64,000 nucleotides of DNA. Origin: Pomphorhynchus laevis. Its lineage: Eukaryota; Acanthocephala; Palaeacanthocephala; Echinorhynchida; Pomphorhynchidae. Positions 25,104 through 37,062 of the stretch are shown here, piece after piece (positions within the stretch are counted from its first letter, which is position 1; each line of letters begins with the position of its first letter). The position numbers were made by a program, and so were the translations under genes. A model generated the notes under the pieces. It did no database searches, was not told where the DNA came from, and saw only the letters and a list, made by a program, of their open reading frames with translations. The DNA lies in NCBI GenBank assembly GCA_012934845.2, contig WNNJ02002094.1, positions 1 to 64,000 on the forward strand, read 5' to 3'.

Positions 25104-26043
25104 CTAAAGAAAATACCCCTAATATGACAAGTGATGATTGAGTTGTTAGAAATAACATTTATCCGATAATATAAATAGTATATATTATTCGAAGTTTATT
25201 TTTCAAATTGTATATATTAACTCTTAACGCTCTTTTTTAGAGATAATACACGATACTACAAATAGTATATTATATATTTTCAAAAAACAAACTTAAAGCA
25301 GATAACAACAATTTATTGACAAGAAAAAACAAATAATATTACACTAGATTTCCTGTCAACCACTGGTCCGGGTGTCGGGTCACGGATGCAGTGCACGAAC
25401 CGAACTACACCAGACATCGCGATCCTGGGCGACATACCAGAGTTCTTTTTCAGATATAAAAGTATATAATATATATAAAAGTATATTATATATAATATAT
25501 ACATTTTGAAAAAGAAACTTTGAAACGTTAATTGCTTTTTTCATATGCTCTTAGCTTGTTTTTGAAATTCACAATATATTCGGTATTTTATATAAGAATC
25601 TGAGCTGGTGGTTATATGTAATTTACTACCTCGCGTATTAACTGAAATTTATATTTTTAAACTCAAATTTTTCGTTTTACGCAGGAATCATCATCAGCGT
25701 TTTAATATTTTATACTTTGTAAATGAAAAAATAAAGACATAATAAATATGAAGGAGACTTAGAATCTCGCATAAAATTACGAGGAAAGTTGAAAGAAATT
25801 AAAAACAAAAAAATTTATAATTTTTATCTGTTGACGTTGATTTAAATTATACAAAACCTAATTATAATCTCTTTTATTTTTTCAATACTTTCGTGAAAAG
25901 TATTGTTATATTTAATTTAAATGTTAAATTGTTAATTGTAATACAAATGATTAATAGCAACGTTTACGAAATATTAACTTTTAATTGTAAAGAAAAAACT
26001 GTAAAGACATATATTTCTGAATTGTACTTATGTACTTCTGAGA

Positions 26044-26070
26044 CTCTGTGATATTTAAAATATCACAGAG
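26044..26070. repeat. 27-bp palindrome with echo
   Basis: CTCTGTGATATTT, A, AAATATCACAGAG is a perfect inverted repeat. The right arm is repeated at 26077-26099 (AATATTTAAAATATCACAGAG). Confidence 0.9.
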
Positions 26071-27314
26071 TTGATAAAATATTTAAAATATCACAGAGTT
26101 TTAATTGTGAGAGCATTCAAATGAGTTTTATTTTTTTTTGTGGGCATCACTAAATATTAATACATCACTATCTTAAATATATCACTAAATCACTATACAC
26201 ATAATTATTTTAAATTATCATCAGTTAATATTACATCATTATATGAAATTTTAAAATACTTCAAACTTTTTTAAATATTTCAAACTTCTTACACGAAAGA
26301 ATTGTAAGTTAGTAAATTCAACATACTGTATAGAATAGTGTCCATGAGAATTAGATGATGTATTTAATCACCTTAATAACCTTAATAATTAAGGTTATTA
26401 ATTAAGGTCACATATTAGTATTGACGTATTGAAAAACGTGTTGTCCATGAAGAAAACTAGCCTTTGCTTTACAAATGGGCCAAGTATTAACAAATAAATA
26501 ATGATCGTACCGATTATATTCCCATTCTTGTAAGGAGGGTGCTTTTCATGCTTTAATTCTTCTGACATTCGCACATTTAAGTCAAAATGATAATTATAAA
26601 TTTAGTTCTTCTGTTATCACCATTCTATTAATTTGCCAAAAAAGTTATTTTTAAAATCTAATCCTTATGGAAATAAAAAATTTTAAACCAATGAGACATA
26701 ATCACATTTTATTACAACAAATAAAACATCTTTATTAGTTGTGACTAATTCATTTCTCCTCACAAAATCCGGTACATTTAAATTTTCAAACTTGAAATTT
26801 TTTATAAACACGGGAATTATCATCAACATATTGTTATCGGTTATATTTTTAGCCGGAAATATGTATTCACGATATATAGTAATAATACCATTTGATGTAA
26901 ATGCTTTTTATTGTAAATGCTTTGAGTTAAACAAGGTATTAAAAGTTTCAACAAGGCAGCACATCAATTTAAATTATTTTGATCTAGATTTAGATTATTT
27001 TCATGATTTATATGTAAAATGAGAGTTTAATAATTTTCACTTTTACATAAAACGAAAATTAATATTTAATCTCTTTTATTCTTGCAAATAACATTTTATA
27101 ATTTTTAACAAAATCACTAAGCACAATGTCAAACATTTCATCTTGAAGTGTTAAAATATACACTGTCTACTTTCTTAAATTGTAAAGAGTAGATCAAATT
27201 AAGTAGATCGTCATTATAAACAAATAGATATAATACCGATACAATAAAATACAATGTATTTATGGCTGAAGAAATATTATTATTTAATGTTGCACTTTAG
27301 TTTAAAAAATGTTT

Positions 27315-27607
27315 AGGAATGTTACGCTAGATATGTCATTAGCTAAGCAATTCAATAGTTAATTTGTTGTTCATTTACCTCCATGTATCAAATATATTAC
27401 CATAAATTATTGTTGTTTTTATTTTGAGAACTGGTTCTTTCTTCACTATTTGGCAGATTTATTCTTTTCGCTTATGGATCACCTCAAATGACTTTATTCG
27501 ATGTGTAGAAGCAGCGGCTTTACCTCGAGTCCAAAAACAATTTTATGAATGTTACGCTAGATATGTTATCAGCTAAGCAATTCAATAGTTAATTTGTTGT
27601 TCATTTT
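27315..27607. repeat. 62-bp direct repeat pair
   Basis: GAATGTTACGCTAGATATGT and TAGCTAAGCAATTCAATAG with TTAATTTGTTGTTCATTT occur at 27315-27377 and again at 27546-27607, 231 bp apart and nearly identical. The segment between has no recognised content. Confidence 0.9.
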
Positions 27608-27783
27608 GCGTTGCTATTTACGATCTTTACAAATATTTATCAGTTCGTTTATAAAAATCAGCAAGTCCATGTATCTTCGATATAAGCTAAACGTGCTATT
27701 TAGTACTCCCTGTTTATTAATTTTAATTTTTCCATTAATTCAAATAAATAAATGTTTTAATTTGATAAATAAAAAATATATAA

Positions 27784-27813
27784 TTGCGGAAGACTATATA
27801 TAGTCTTCCGCAA
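27784..27813. repeat. Perfect 30-bp palindrome
   Basis: TTGCGGAAGACTATA followed directly by its exact complement, with no loop. It stands out in G+C content from the AT-rich surroundings. Confidence 0.95.
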
Positions 27814-27899
27814 GACTTTGTATTAGTCTTTGTGTTTTTAAAACAGAATCAACAAAAAGAAATGAATTATTAATTTTTATATTTCGCTAGCTCCGGCAA

Positions 27900-28345
27900 C
27901 TATATAGAGATACTATATATAGTTGTATATATAGTATAGTTGTAGTATATACAACTATATAAATATATGTACTACATATATGGTACGTATGTATTATATA
28001 TAGTACTGTATATATGTACTACATATTTAGTACGTATATATACTATATACGTACTATATATTCTACAATACAAAATTTTATATATCAATAAATTAAAAAT
28101 TGTCATTTTTACTGACGATTGAGAATAGAAACTAGCGAATAATAAGTTATTCACTTTTTCGTTGCTCTAAATTTTTAAGGTAAGATTAATCTCTAACGAA
28201 TAAATCACTTCGGAAATTTAATTATAAATACATTTTTATATATTATATATAATACTATATAGTATTATATATAATACTATATAAATGTAATGCATATGAA
28301 CTATATTTCATACTATATACTAAACTAAATACTAAATGTACTAAA
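27900..28345. repeat. AT-rich dyads of TATATAGTA type
   Basis: Dense self-complementary sequence built on TATATAGTA, TACGTATATA and AATACTATATAGTATT, in two clusters (27900-28065 and 28235-28325). The flanking text TATCAATAAATTA and AATAAGTTATT occurs after both clusters, so the whole block appears to be duplicated. Confidence 0.75.
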
Positions 28346-28846
28346 TATTATATATCAATAAATTATCATTTTTATAATAAAATTATTGAATTTAGCATAA
28401 TAAGTTATAGTGATTAGCGAATAATAATAAGTTATTAACAATTTCGTTAAAAAGCTAAAATTGATCTTTAACGAATGAATAAATCACTTTTGAAATTAAT
28501 TGAAGTAATTAATTAGTGGAAATTTAATCCTCTATATTTTCGATATAAAACTACTCCATATAATAAGTTAGAGATAACCATATAATTAGTTTAGAGACAA
28601 TAATTATTCAGATTATTTGGGTTCAGAATTATAAATTTCGGGATTATAAGTGAGATAATCAGTTGTAATATTTTGTACATTTCATAGCATTAAATGGTAA
28701 AATGAATGAATTCAATGAATGCAAGCCAATCCGTGTTTTAGTATTTACCGTGTTTTAGTATTGTATTTGCAATTGCTAGAGCTTGCTGAGGCTGTTTGAT
28801 CTTTTAAATAAAAATAGAATAAAGTTTTGATTAAATGTATCTATAC

Positions 28847-29013
28847 CATGAATGAAAGGTATGATAGGTGATCAAGAAGATCTCGATGCTGATGGTTAGA
28901 AAATTCAATGCCTGATTCTAACAGTAATATATAAGAACTTCTTATCCAATCGTAAGCGTGCTCATCATCATGGAATGTATAAGCAATACTCCCTATTCGA
29001 TAGCATTCAGACC
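28847..29013 (-). other. P4HA: P4HA exon 4 (peptide-binding domain)
   Basis: 167 nt, acceptor TAACTTTGCAG, donor GTATAG. SECYRIGSIAYTFHDDEHAY and LLDHLSYLSF correspond to the TPR-like peptide-substrate-binding domain (EDCFELGKVAYTEADYYH, LDYLSYAVY). Confidence 0.93.
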
Positions 29014-29589
29014 CTGCAAAGTTACGATAATTATGATAAAGCTAAAAAAGTCTAAATTGTGATAACGCGAGAAAAACATTAAGGTAAGTAACGCAAACAC
29101 GTTAAGTATGATTTTGTAAATAAATTTAATGCCACAAACTTAAACAAAGATTATATTTAATGGCACAGCAAAAATTTACTTTAACAAAAAAATATATTTT
29201 TAACAAATGCCATAAAATGCTTATTAGCGTAAAATATTTTATTCCTACAAATTATTTAATTAATTTGTAAAATATTTTATTAATTTATAAGTGGTAGTTT
29301 AGTTAAAATATTATTAAAAATAAATTTAAACTATAGAGTCGTCGAGCTTTCCATCTTTTTCAGCAAGACTTTGATAAAGAGGCTTTCTCCGAATATACAA
29401 CGTAATTGTATTTTTAGCACTACTTGGTCTTTCTGTTCTTCTACTGGCATTTTAAGAAATGCTGCAAGCGCATCGCCATTCAACAGCATACCAACCAATG
29501 CGGATTCGTCCTCTATATTATGGAGACGATCATGTCCAATTTACTGATCCGAAACTCCACGTCATCTGTACCAGCATAATGCATGTTAT

Positions 29590-30190
29590 ATTATCTATTA
29601 ATCAATTTATAAAAATTAAGTTTTAAATATGAGATTAAAATAAAATTGAAAGTTAAAATAATTAAGTAACCTTAATTTTTCACCTTGTAATAATCAAGGT
29701 GATATACAGCTTGTTAGTCATAACAATTAGTTCTTACGTCAATCAATTAAATCAGGTTCTTACATCATATTCCTACTGATGACCTCTAATCCTTGTTATG
29801 TCTACCCAACATAGCAGCGGAGCCAATTAATTTTTAATTAATTATTTATAATTAATTTTAAAATAAACACAAATAGAAAATAGTTAAATAATTATTATTT
29901 AATCAAGGAATATAAGCCGAATCCCGATTACATAGAAGTTCCTCCTGATTATCTAAATTTTATTCTGATACAACATCGTATATTATTTATTAATCAATTC
30001 ATAAAAATTGACTTTTATTTAACTTTATATAAATTATATAAAATCTTATATTAAAATTATTTGATATTTAAAATTATTTATTATTATTTAATTATTTAAA
30101 TTTAATTTAGTATTATTTTTAATTTATAAATAATATAAAATACGTATTGTCAGTTAGCTGATCTGATTTGTAATCTAAGCCAAAACTGCG
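29590..30190 (+). repeat. Dispersed hairpin repeats, broken cluster
   Basis: 29770-29830 carries TGATGACCTCTAATCCTTGT and, rearranged, CTACCCAACATAGCAGCGGAG. 29905-30190 carries GCCGAATCCCGATTACATAG, TCCTCCTGATTATCT, AATTCATAAAAATTGACTTT and the end AATACGTATTGTCAGTTAGC TGATCTGATTTG. Both are diverged members of the family. Confidence 0.7.
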
Positions 30191-30264
30191 TGAACATCTA
30201 ATTTATCACTGCCATAATAAATGATTTATTATTAATATTATTATTAATAATACTGTATTAATGA

Positions 30265-31912
30265 GCCGACTTTACTAGCTACAGGAAATGAATATATCTG
30301 GTCGTCGGAGGGATTCACACAGGGGATGTATTTTCGATGGCTGCGTTTGCTGCCGCAACTATACCCATATTACGTCGCCTTAAAGAAAATTTTCCTGGCG
30401 TCCATCAATTATAGTATGCTGATGATGGTAGCATGGTTGGACCCTCGAGTCAGGTTAAGGCAACGTTCATGCATCTGTTGGAACTTAGTCCGAAATATGG
30501 TTTCTACATCAACCCCGCTAAATGTAATGTGTATTCGAATGAAAACGAAACTTCATCACTTCAAGCAGAGTTCGACGACATAGATATTCCTATCGTCGAA
30601 AATGGTATGAAAGTCCTGGGTTTTTCAATCGGTAATGATGTCTACGTTGAACAATTTATCACATCTTTTGTGTTTACATTAACCAAATCGATTGATCGTC
30701 TTGCTGAAATGGGTAGTGTTGATGTTCAGGTCGCGTATACTGCGTTCATTAGATCGCTATAACACAAATGGTCACACCTATTGAGGATGTGCGCCTGTTC
30801 TGATCTATGACTTGTACCGTTATCTGAATCTGTCAAGTCAACGATTTCCAAACTATTCAACGACGACTTTTCTGAAGATCAAGTTATGTGGAAAATTCTT
30901 TGTCTCAGTTACAAGGATGGTGGTGTTAGCATTCGCGACCATCAACGTTGATAAAATCGGAATATGAATCGTTAATTTCAGTCTGCGGTCCTTGTCTTGA
31001 GGGATACAGCGGATATGAAATTAATCAGAAGCAGGATGCGATAATTAAAAAAAATCGTGATAGAAATGAATCTACTCGAAAGGCGGGTAGGATCAGCATT
31101 CTTGAAGATTGTAGCCAGTTAATGCAAAAATCAATAGAACACGCATCAATGAGTAGTGCGTCATCATGGCTATCAGTATATCCGTCCAAGACAAAAATAC
31201 AAGGCTAAGCAACAATGAATTTCGCGACGGAATGGCTGCAAGATATGGATTGCTTCCAAAAAACGTCCCTGTGCACTGCCAATGCGGCATGAGAAATTCG
31301 CTTGCACACTCGCTCTCGTGTCCTCTTGGTGGACTTCCGTCAATGCGACACGATATGATTCGTGATCTCTTAGCTAATACGCTTACCGAGATATGCTCAT
31401 GCGTGCGGATCGAACCAATACTTATACCTGTTCCCCCGGATGTCACATTTAAGAGGCATACAACGACTATAGACGAAGAGTCACGACTAGATATTTCATG
31501 CAATATACTTTTTGGTGATGAGACAGAGCGCACTTTAATCGATGTCTGCATTTTTAATGAGTTCGCTCCGTCCAACTATTCAAGGAATCCTGAGTCATGT
31601 TTTGAATATCACGAATGTCGTAAAAAAAGTAAATATCTTGAACGAGTCACAGAAGTCGAACGGGCATCCTTAATTCCTGCCATACTTTCACACTCTGGTG
31701 GCGCTGGCAAACAAACTGAGAGTCTCCTAAAACGGATTGCAAAACTTAAGTCAGAGAGAAAGGATACAAGATATTCAGACATTATTTCAACATTGCGTTC
31801 AAGAATAGGCATCCGTCTTGCAAGAATGGTATCAAGATGCATTAGAGGATCAAGATCTGCCTTTCATCGCCCGGAAGGAATTTCATCAAGTCCGCTCGCC
31901 ATCGTACAATGA
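30265..31912 (+). mobile_element. REL-type LINE copy 2, 5'-truncated
   Basis: Starts inside the polymerase just before its active site: SSEGFTQG, AAATIPILRRLKENFP, then YADDGSMV (catalytic YADD). It continues with the thumb (YGFYINPAKCNVYSNENE, MKVLGFSIGNDVYVE), a damaged middle, and a long open C-terminal part at 31166-31912: CQCGMRNSLAHSLSC zinc knuckle, GGLPSMRHDMIRD, RLDISCNILF, then DVCIFNEFAPSNYS, KKSKYLERV and LSHSGGAGKQTESLL. R-L-D followed by D about 17 residues later and a downstream Lys resembles a PD-(D/E)xK nuclease. Several frames upstream, so it is dead. It lies in P4HA intron 3, opposite to the gene. Confidence 0.85.
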
Positions 31913-32616
31913 CTGTATCTTATCTAATCGAGTCTAGCCCTGCGTGACAGATTGTTTTTTTTACGCTGATTGGTTCTTTTTCTTTTATTTCTTTCTTGTA
32001 ATAAATAATTGTCCCAATAATATTGTATTATTAATACCTGATAATAAAAATTTATTATTACGTAACGGTGATCAATTGTTTCAAACATTTATTAATGATT
32101 TTGAATTATAAAAGAATCTTTACCTTATAAAAATTAATGAATTATATAAAATCTTTAATTTAAATATTTACATTTTTAAATTTATTTTTAGTAAAAGATG
32201 AGCAGACTCAATAAACTGATCCGACAAAATAGTAGACTGATCAGTAGTCAGATCATTTTACTGAACTGATTAATCAAATTTTGAATTTATTTTGGAAAAT
32301 AAATAATAAAACAGTTATTTATTTGATTATTGTTTGCCTTGATCTTACATTTGCTGAAAGAAACATTTTTTTTGTATTTCTATGTTTTGGTAATAATGGT
32401 ATTATTACTAGTATCATGGTATTACCATGTTTTTGTAATACTGTGAAACAATTTTAAAAACATTTTGATTGAAAAATACAATTCGAGTCTCTAATAATAT
32501 AACACAATTCGACTTTGTCAGCAGTAGCTTAATATGGACAGCATTTTTATGTTATACAATGTACGTTTTATAAAACAGAATTTTTAAATCGAATAATGAG
32601 CCAAACACTTTAATAC

Positions 32617-32739
32617 TTGGAGCTGGATCTGAATTATTGAAACTGAAATTACTGAAAATTACCAGTAATTTTCTAAAGATGCTAACAGAAGTTAGCGAAA
32701 TATCAAAAAAAATCCCTCATTTCCTTGATCCAGCTCCAA
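32617..32739. repeat. 123-bp unit with 13-bp terminal inverted repeats
   Basis: TTGGAGCTGGATC at 32617-32629 and its exact complement GATCCAGCTCCAA at 32727-32739. The interior has a second small dyad (ATTACTG...CAGTAAT). It could be a miniature transposon, but no target duplication is clear. Confidence 0.75.
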
Positions 32740-33449
32740 TAATTCGTTATCGATAATGGATCATTATCAACTATTTAAAATTTTATTATTTCTCTATCTG
32801 ATTTTGAATATATTTTAGAAAATAAGTTTTTACAGTTGGTGAATTTTTATCCCTTCATGTGGCGCCATAGAACAAAGAAAATGAAGTCATGGACACTTCC
32901 TCTTATGACTAATAATGATGTAGTTTGGTTCGGTGTATATTTGATTAAACAAACTTAAAGATAAAAGCTAATAAATTGCATCGAGTTAATAAATTATAAA
33001 TTTTTGTATTATGAATTAAATATATATCTATTTATATTTAATATTAATGAGTGTTTTGAATTTACAGGGAGTACTTAAAGTCTGGGCACGTGAAATTATA
33101 AAAAATAAACGTTTTCATTTTAATATTATTTGCAATAACTTTAAATATTTAAAAAATAATTTTAATGAAATGGAAATTCAAACTAATTTTATGCCTCTGC
33201 AGATTAAACATGGTTTTGGTAAAAGAAAAATGGAATTGATACTTATTTGTGGACGTGGAGGTCATATCGAAAGATACCAGAAGAAGATCTACTTCAATAC
33301 ATAAGATCTAACTTCCTTTTAAATTTATTTTATTTGAGTTTAAATTTATTTAAAATTTATTTTAAATTTATTTTATTTATTAACTTTATTAAATAAATAA
33401 ATTTATTATATTAATTTATTTATATTTTATTTTATTAAAGGAAAGTGTG

Positions 33450-33650
33450 TACTAAACAAAATCACAAATCCAATACACTTAATATTCAACGATTAAAGGA
33501 TGAATGAACCAAGATGTATATTCAAATAAGGAAATCATGCTGATGGTGTAAATTAATTACAATTAGTGGAGAGCGTACACTGATCAAAATCACAGATCCA
33601 ATACACTTTATTCAACGAGTAAATTTTAAATTTGTTGTTTTTAACTTATA
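33450..33650. repeat. Tandem pair of a 115-bp unit
   Basis: AAAATCACAAATCCAATACACTT with TATTCAACGA occurs near 33465-33500 and again near 33582-33622. A third fragment (CACTTTATTCAACGAGTA) lies at 34662-34680, just right of the 17-bp minisatellite. Confidence 0.75.
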
Positions 33651-33764
33651 ATCAATACTTAGTTAATTAAGAATAAGTGATTTTAGTCGTTTCTACGACA
33701 TATTGTAAAAAAGGAAACGTGTTTTTTAAAAAAGAGACGTTGACAAAATATGTTCATTACAATA

Positions 33765-33960
33765 AGGAATAGAGGTTAAATATGGATTAGAGGTCATCAG
33801 GAGGAACTGCTACGTTATTATGATTTGTTCAATATACCTCGACCCAATATAGCGGCGGGGCCAAATACTCAATATTGACCTCTGATTAAATTTGACTATT
33901 TAGTGTACCATATTTCGAATACAAAGCATATTTTTTATTATCCACTAAAGATTTTTTAAC
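33765..33960 (-). repeat. Dispersed hairpin repeat, member
   Basis: Minus orientation: GGATTAGAGGTCATCAGGAG, GAACTGCTACGTTAT, ACCTCGACCCAATATAGCGG, CGGGGCCAAATACTC and the flank CAAAGCATATTTTTTATTATCC. The hairpin arms here have drifted (CTGCTACG against TATAGCGG). Confidence 0.8.
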
Positions 33961-34199
33961 GCTTAAATTTATTGAGGTTTCAAATTTATTCAACGGCTTT
34001 TAACAATAAAAGGCAATCATAACTACAATTATAATGTAATATCTTTAAATACCTGAAGCATTGACATTATCTTATTCGTGTTGAATCTTTTTGAACACTT
34101 AAAAACGATAATTATAATAGTCCAACAATTGGACAATTTCACAAAATAAAGGCAAATTTATACATAGATGGAGAAGACTCCATCTATGTATAAATAGAT

Positions 34200-34265
34200 G
34201 AGTAGACTATAAGTAGACTATGAGTAGACTATAAGTAGACTATAAGTAGACTATAAGTAGACTCC
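34200..34265. repeat. 11-bp tandem repeat (AGTAGACTATA)n
   Basis: About six units, one with GAGTAGACTAT variation, immediately left of the larger 17-bp minisatellite. Confidence 0.93.
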
Positions 34266-34299
34266 ATATACTTCGGCGGACTCCACTTTATAAGTGGCT

Positions 34300-34642
34300 A
34301 CCTTATTAAAGTGGCGGCATTATTAAAGTATCGGTCTTATTAAAGAGTCGGCCTTATTGAAGTGTCGGCCTTATTAAAGTGTCGGCCTTATTAAAGTGTC
34401 GGCCTTATTAAAGTGGCGGCCTTATTAAAGTGGCGGCCTTATTAAAGTGGCGGCCTTATTAAAGTGGCGGCCTTATTAAAGTGGCGGCCTTATTAAAGTG
34501 GCGGCCTTATTAAAGTGGCGGCCTTATTAAAGTGGCGGCCTTATTAAAGTGGCGGCCTTATTAAAGTGGCGGCCTTATTAAAGTGGCGGCCTTATTAAAG
34601 TGGCGGCCTTATTAAAGTGGCGGCCTTATTAAAGTGGCGGAC
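34300..34642. repeat. 17-bp minisatellite (GTGGCGGCCTTATTAAA)n
   Basis: About 20 head-to-tail units. The first five vary (GTATCGGTC, GAGTCGGCC, GTGTCGGCC) and the last thirteen or so are identical, so the right side has expanded or been homogenised recently. It lies in P4HA intron 3 and shares only its period with the 19.6-kb array. Confidence 0.97.
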
Positions 34643-34980
34643 TATACTTTACTCGTTGAATACACTTTATTCAACGAGTACAAAGTGAATGCACTAAACT
34701 TGAAGGCAATGCGGATTTATTACATCGAGTTTACGACAATTTTGCAAAAACTCATCAAAATTTGTATTTCAAATTCTTGAAGATATTATTTAAATAAAAT
34801 GTTGTCTATTTACTTAAGTGCCAAACTTTTAGGACATTAAGTATATCAAAATTAATATTTATATATATTAATATTTAATATTATAGTTAAATATTAATAA
34901 TATTATATTTTTAATATTAAAATTAATATCAAATTTGATTTTTGTATTAATATTAAGCAATAATAATCCCGTATACTTAC

Positions 34981-35339
34981 AGGTCATTGGCAAAGATAGA
35001 TGCTTAATACTAGCATTTCCATTTATAAAATACGAGGTGGATAGTCTATAAGTGGACTGAAGTCGGAAAATTCCGTTAACTACGCCGTTTATATCTTCGT
35101 CGGTTGGAAGGTTTAACGAGTTGATCCTGTTAATAATAGTTTCAGCTAACGAAGAATAGAATATTAAAGTTTATTTTAAATAAAACCCACATGCGGAATT
35201 CGTTGAACTAATGATTTTGTATATGTTTGTTAGCTCAATTGTTAAATGTTCCATAAGTCTGAACTGATTTATCGGATTACCAATATAAAGATCAGAAGAT
35301 GTGTTGCGCTCAGATCTTTGCTTTAAATTGACGACCAAA
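34981..35339 (-). other. P4HA: P4HA exons 2 and 3
   Basis: Exon 2 is 35187-35339 (acceptor GCTTATTAAG, donor GTTTTA, which is weak). Exon 3 is 34981-35126 (acceptor TATTAACAG, donor GTAAGT). The 60-bp intron between them keeps the phase. Exon 2 encodes IGNPINQFRLMEHLTIEL (family: GHPVNAFKLMKRLNTEW). Exon 3 encodes NLPTDEDINGV and FRLQSTYRLSTSYF (FPTDEDLNGAxxALLRLQDTYxL). These are the P4HA dimerisation domain and the start of the peptide-binding domain. Confidence 0.92.
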
Positions 35340-35876
35340 CTTAATAAGCAAAAGAAATAACAAAAACGCATCGGTCTATATAAGAGTTATAATGAGCGCA
35401 GCACGCGATAACTCATATATCGTAAAAATTACTCTTATACCGTGTAACCCGATAACTCTTATATCCGGTGATATCGTGAAAGTAAAGGATATTGAAATAA
35501 AAATTAAAAATTTTAATTTATTCTACAATTAATTTAATTACAAACATGTTTTCTAACTATTATATTTTACAATTATAAAATATTAAAATTTAATTATACT
35601 TTTTATTTAATTAGCACAACAGCATAATGTAACGGCATTTTTAACGGCATTATCATCGGGTGCTTCAACGTCTTTAGACAACGCGACATTGCGGCTTTGA
35701 CTGTGTATACATTGACGTCAATACAGAGTTCATGTTCGAGGTTTGTACATAGAGTTTGCAGTGCACGCTCTTCCACCATTCAACCACGCAGAGCTAATAA
35801 TATTAATATATAACATTAATAATATATAATATATATTAATATATAATAATATTATAATATATAATAATATTAATAT

Positions 35877-36877
35877 GATGTAGCGACAATAAATAACTTA
35901 ATTTAATAAAATAATTTTATTACAAACATATTTTCCAACTATTAAAATATAGGATGTCTCGACATAATGGTTTAGTATTATTGAAACAATAATGCAAAAA
36001 GATTAAATGTGATTGAATATCATCTACCGTGAATTCCGATCGCTAGCTAAGTGTCGGAATTCAAACAAAGAAATTTGTCAATTAAGAGAACAGGTAGAAA
36101 TAAACTGGTTTTATTATTTCATATTTAAACGTTTAAGTAAAAACATTATGATACCAATTATTCAAAGATAACATAATTTAGTAAAATAAGGCTACGTAGA
36201 AATGCTTAATACAATTATAATAATTCATTTGTCGGCTTCATATTATCCTCGTCTGGTTCATTTAATTCCATCAGCATTACTGTACACTACAATCAGCGTG
36301 AGTGAACCTCATCAGCAGTAAGCTAACGCCTACGTTTCATGTTTCGGTCCTGTTACTGCTTTTGCTGATTCCTTGTCGCCGAAATGCTGGTTTATATTTG
36401 GCTTATATACCAAATTACACAATTAATGTGTTCTATATTTGGTGCGGGCGGTAACTAATATTCGCAATTCGAATCCACCACACACCCATTTTTATTCCGT
36501 TCTTTTACGAAAATGTTCACTGGCAGTAAGCCATAAGCTGTATTTTTACTATTGTGAATATTGCTTACACTAGCCGGTATTCTTCACTGGTCAGTTTGAT
36601 ATTATCCTCGTGTGGTTGTTTGAATCCTATCAGCATCACTGTACACTACAATCAGCGTGAGTGGACCTCATCAGCAGTAAGCTCACGCCTACGTTTCATG
36701 TTTCGTTTCTGTTACTGTTTTTGCTGAACACCTTGTCGCCGAAATGCTGGTTTATTTTGGCCTATACACCAAATTACACAATTAATGTGTTCTATATTTG
36801 GTGTGGGCGGTAACTAATATTCGCAATTCGAATCCACCACACACCGATTTTTTTATTCCGTTCTTATACGAAATGTT
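35877..36877 (+). repeat. 1-kb inverted repeat, right arm
   Basis: Reverse complement of 17382-18345. It contains two tandem subunits (about 36230-36540 and 36595-36877), each with CCTCGT-TGGTT, CTGTACACTACAATCAGCGT, CTTGTCGCCGAAATGCTG and TATTCGCAATTCGAATCCAC. It lies in P4HA intron 1. No recognised protein. Confidence 0.92.
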
Positions 36878-36969
36878 AGTATTTATTTAATTATAAATGC
36901 TATTATTTTATTATTTAGTATTATTAGTATTATCTAGTATTTTTTATGAGATAAAATTTTAACAGCTTT

Positions 36970-37062
36970 AATACACAAACAATCTAGGATTGACTTCCAA
37001 CTATCAAGAATTCCAACTTTAAGAATCTAGGATTCCAACAATCTAGGATTGACAACTTATGC
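36970..37062. repeat. Short tandem phrases before REL LINE copy 3
   Basis: AATCTAGGATTGAC and related ATTCCAAC phrases recur three to four times directly before the start of the retrotransposon reading frames. They may be part of its 5' end. Confidence 0.6.

Larger units (their letters stand above)
25104..28846. other. P4HA intron(s) between exons 4 and 6
   Basis: Mostly AT-rich. A G+C-richer patch lies at 25340-25440 (CCGGGTGTCGGGTCACGG) with no gene assigned. A candidate for the missing P4HA exon 5 is at about 26470-26526 on the minus strand: after CCTTACAAG it reads NGNIIGTIIIYLLILG, placed like QGDLDKALLLTKKLL, but no donor fits. The rest is simple AT sequence and the palindromes listed separately. 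Confidence 0.4.

Noticed and set aside
25340-25440. tRNA or SINE promoter in the G+C-rich patch
   Set aside because: A GGTTCG-like word is present on the minus strand, but no cloverleaf or A box could be found.
26470-26526. P4HA exon 5
   Set aside because: NGNIIGTIIIYLLILG fits the TPR segment in spacing and starts in the right phase, but no GT donor gives the one-base overhang that exon 6 needs; not annotated as an exon.
34300-34642. CRISPR-like array
   Set aside because: Units are contiguous 17-mers with no unique spacers, in an animal intron; it is a minisatellite.
17382-36877. One large transposon (for example Maverick-sized) with 1-kb terminal inverted repeats
   Set aside because: The interior consists of P4HA exons and unrelated LINE fossils and has none of the genes expected of such an element; two independent insertions in opposite orientation explain it better.
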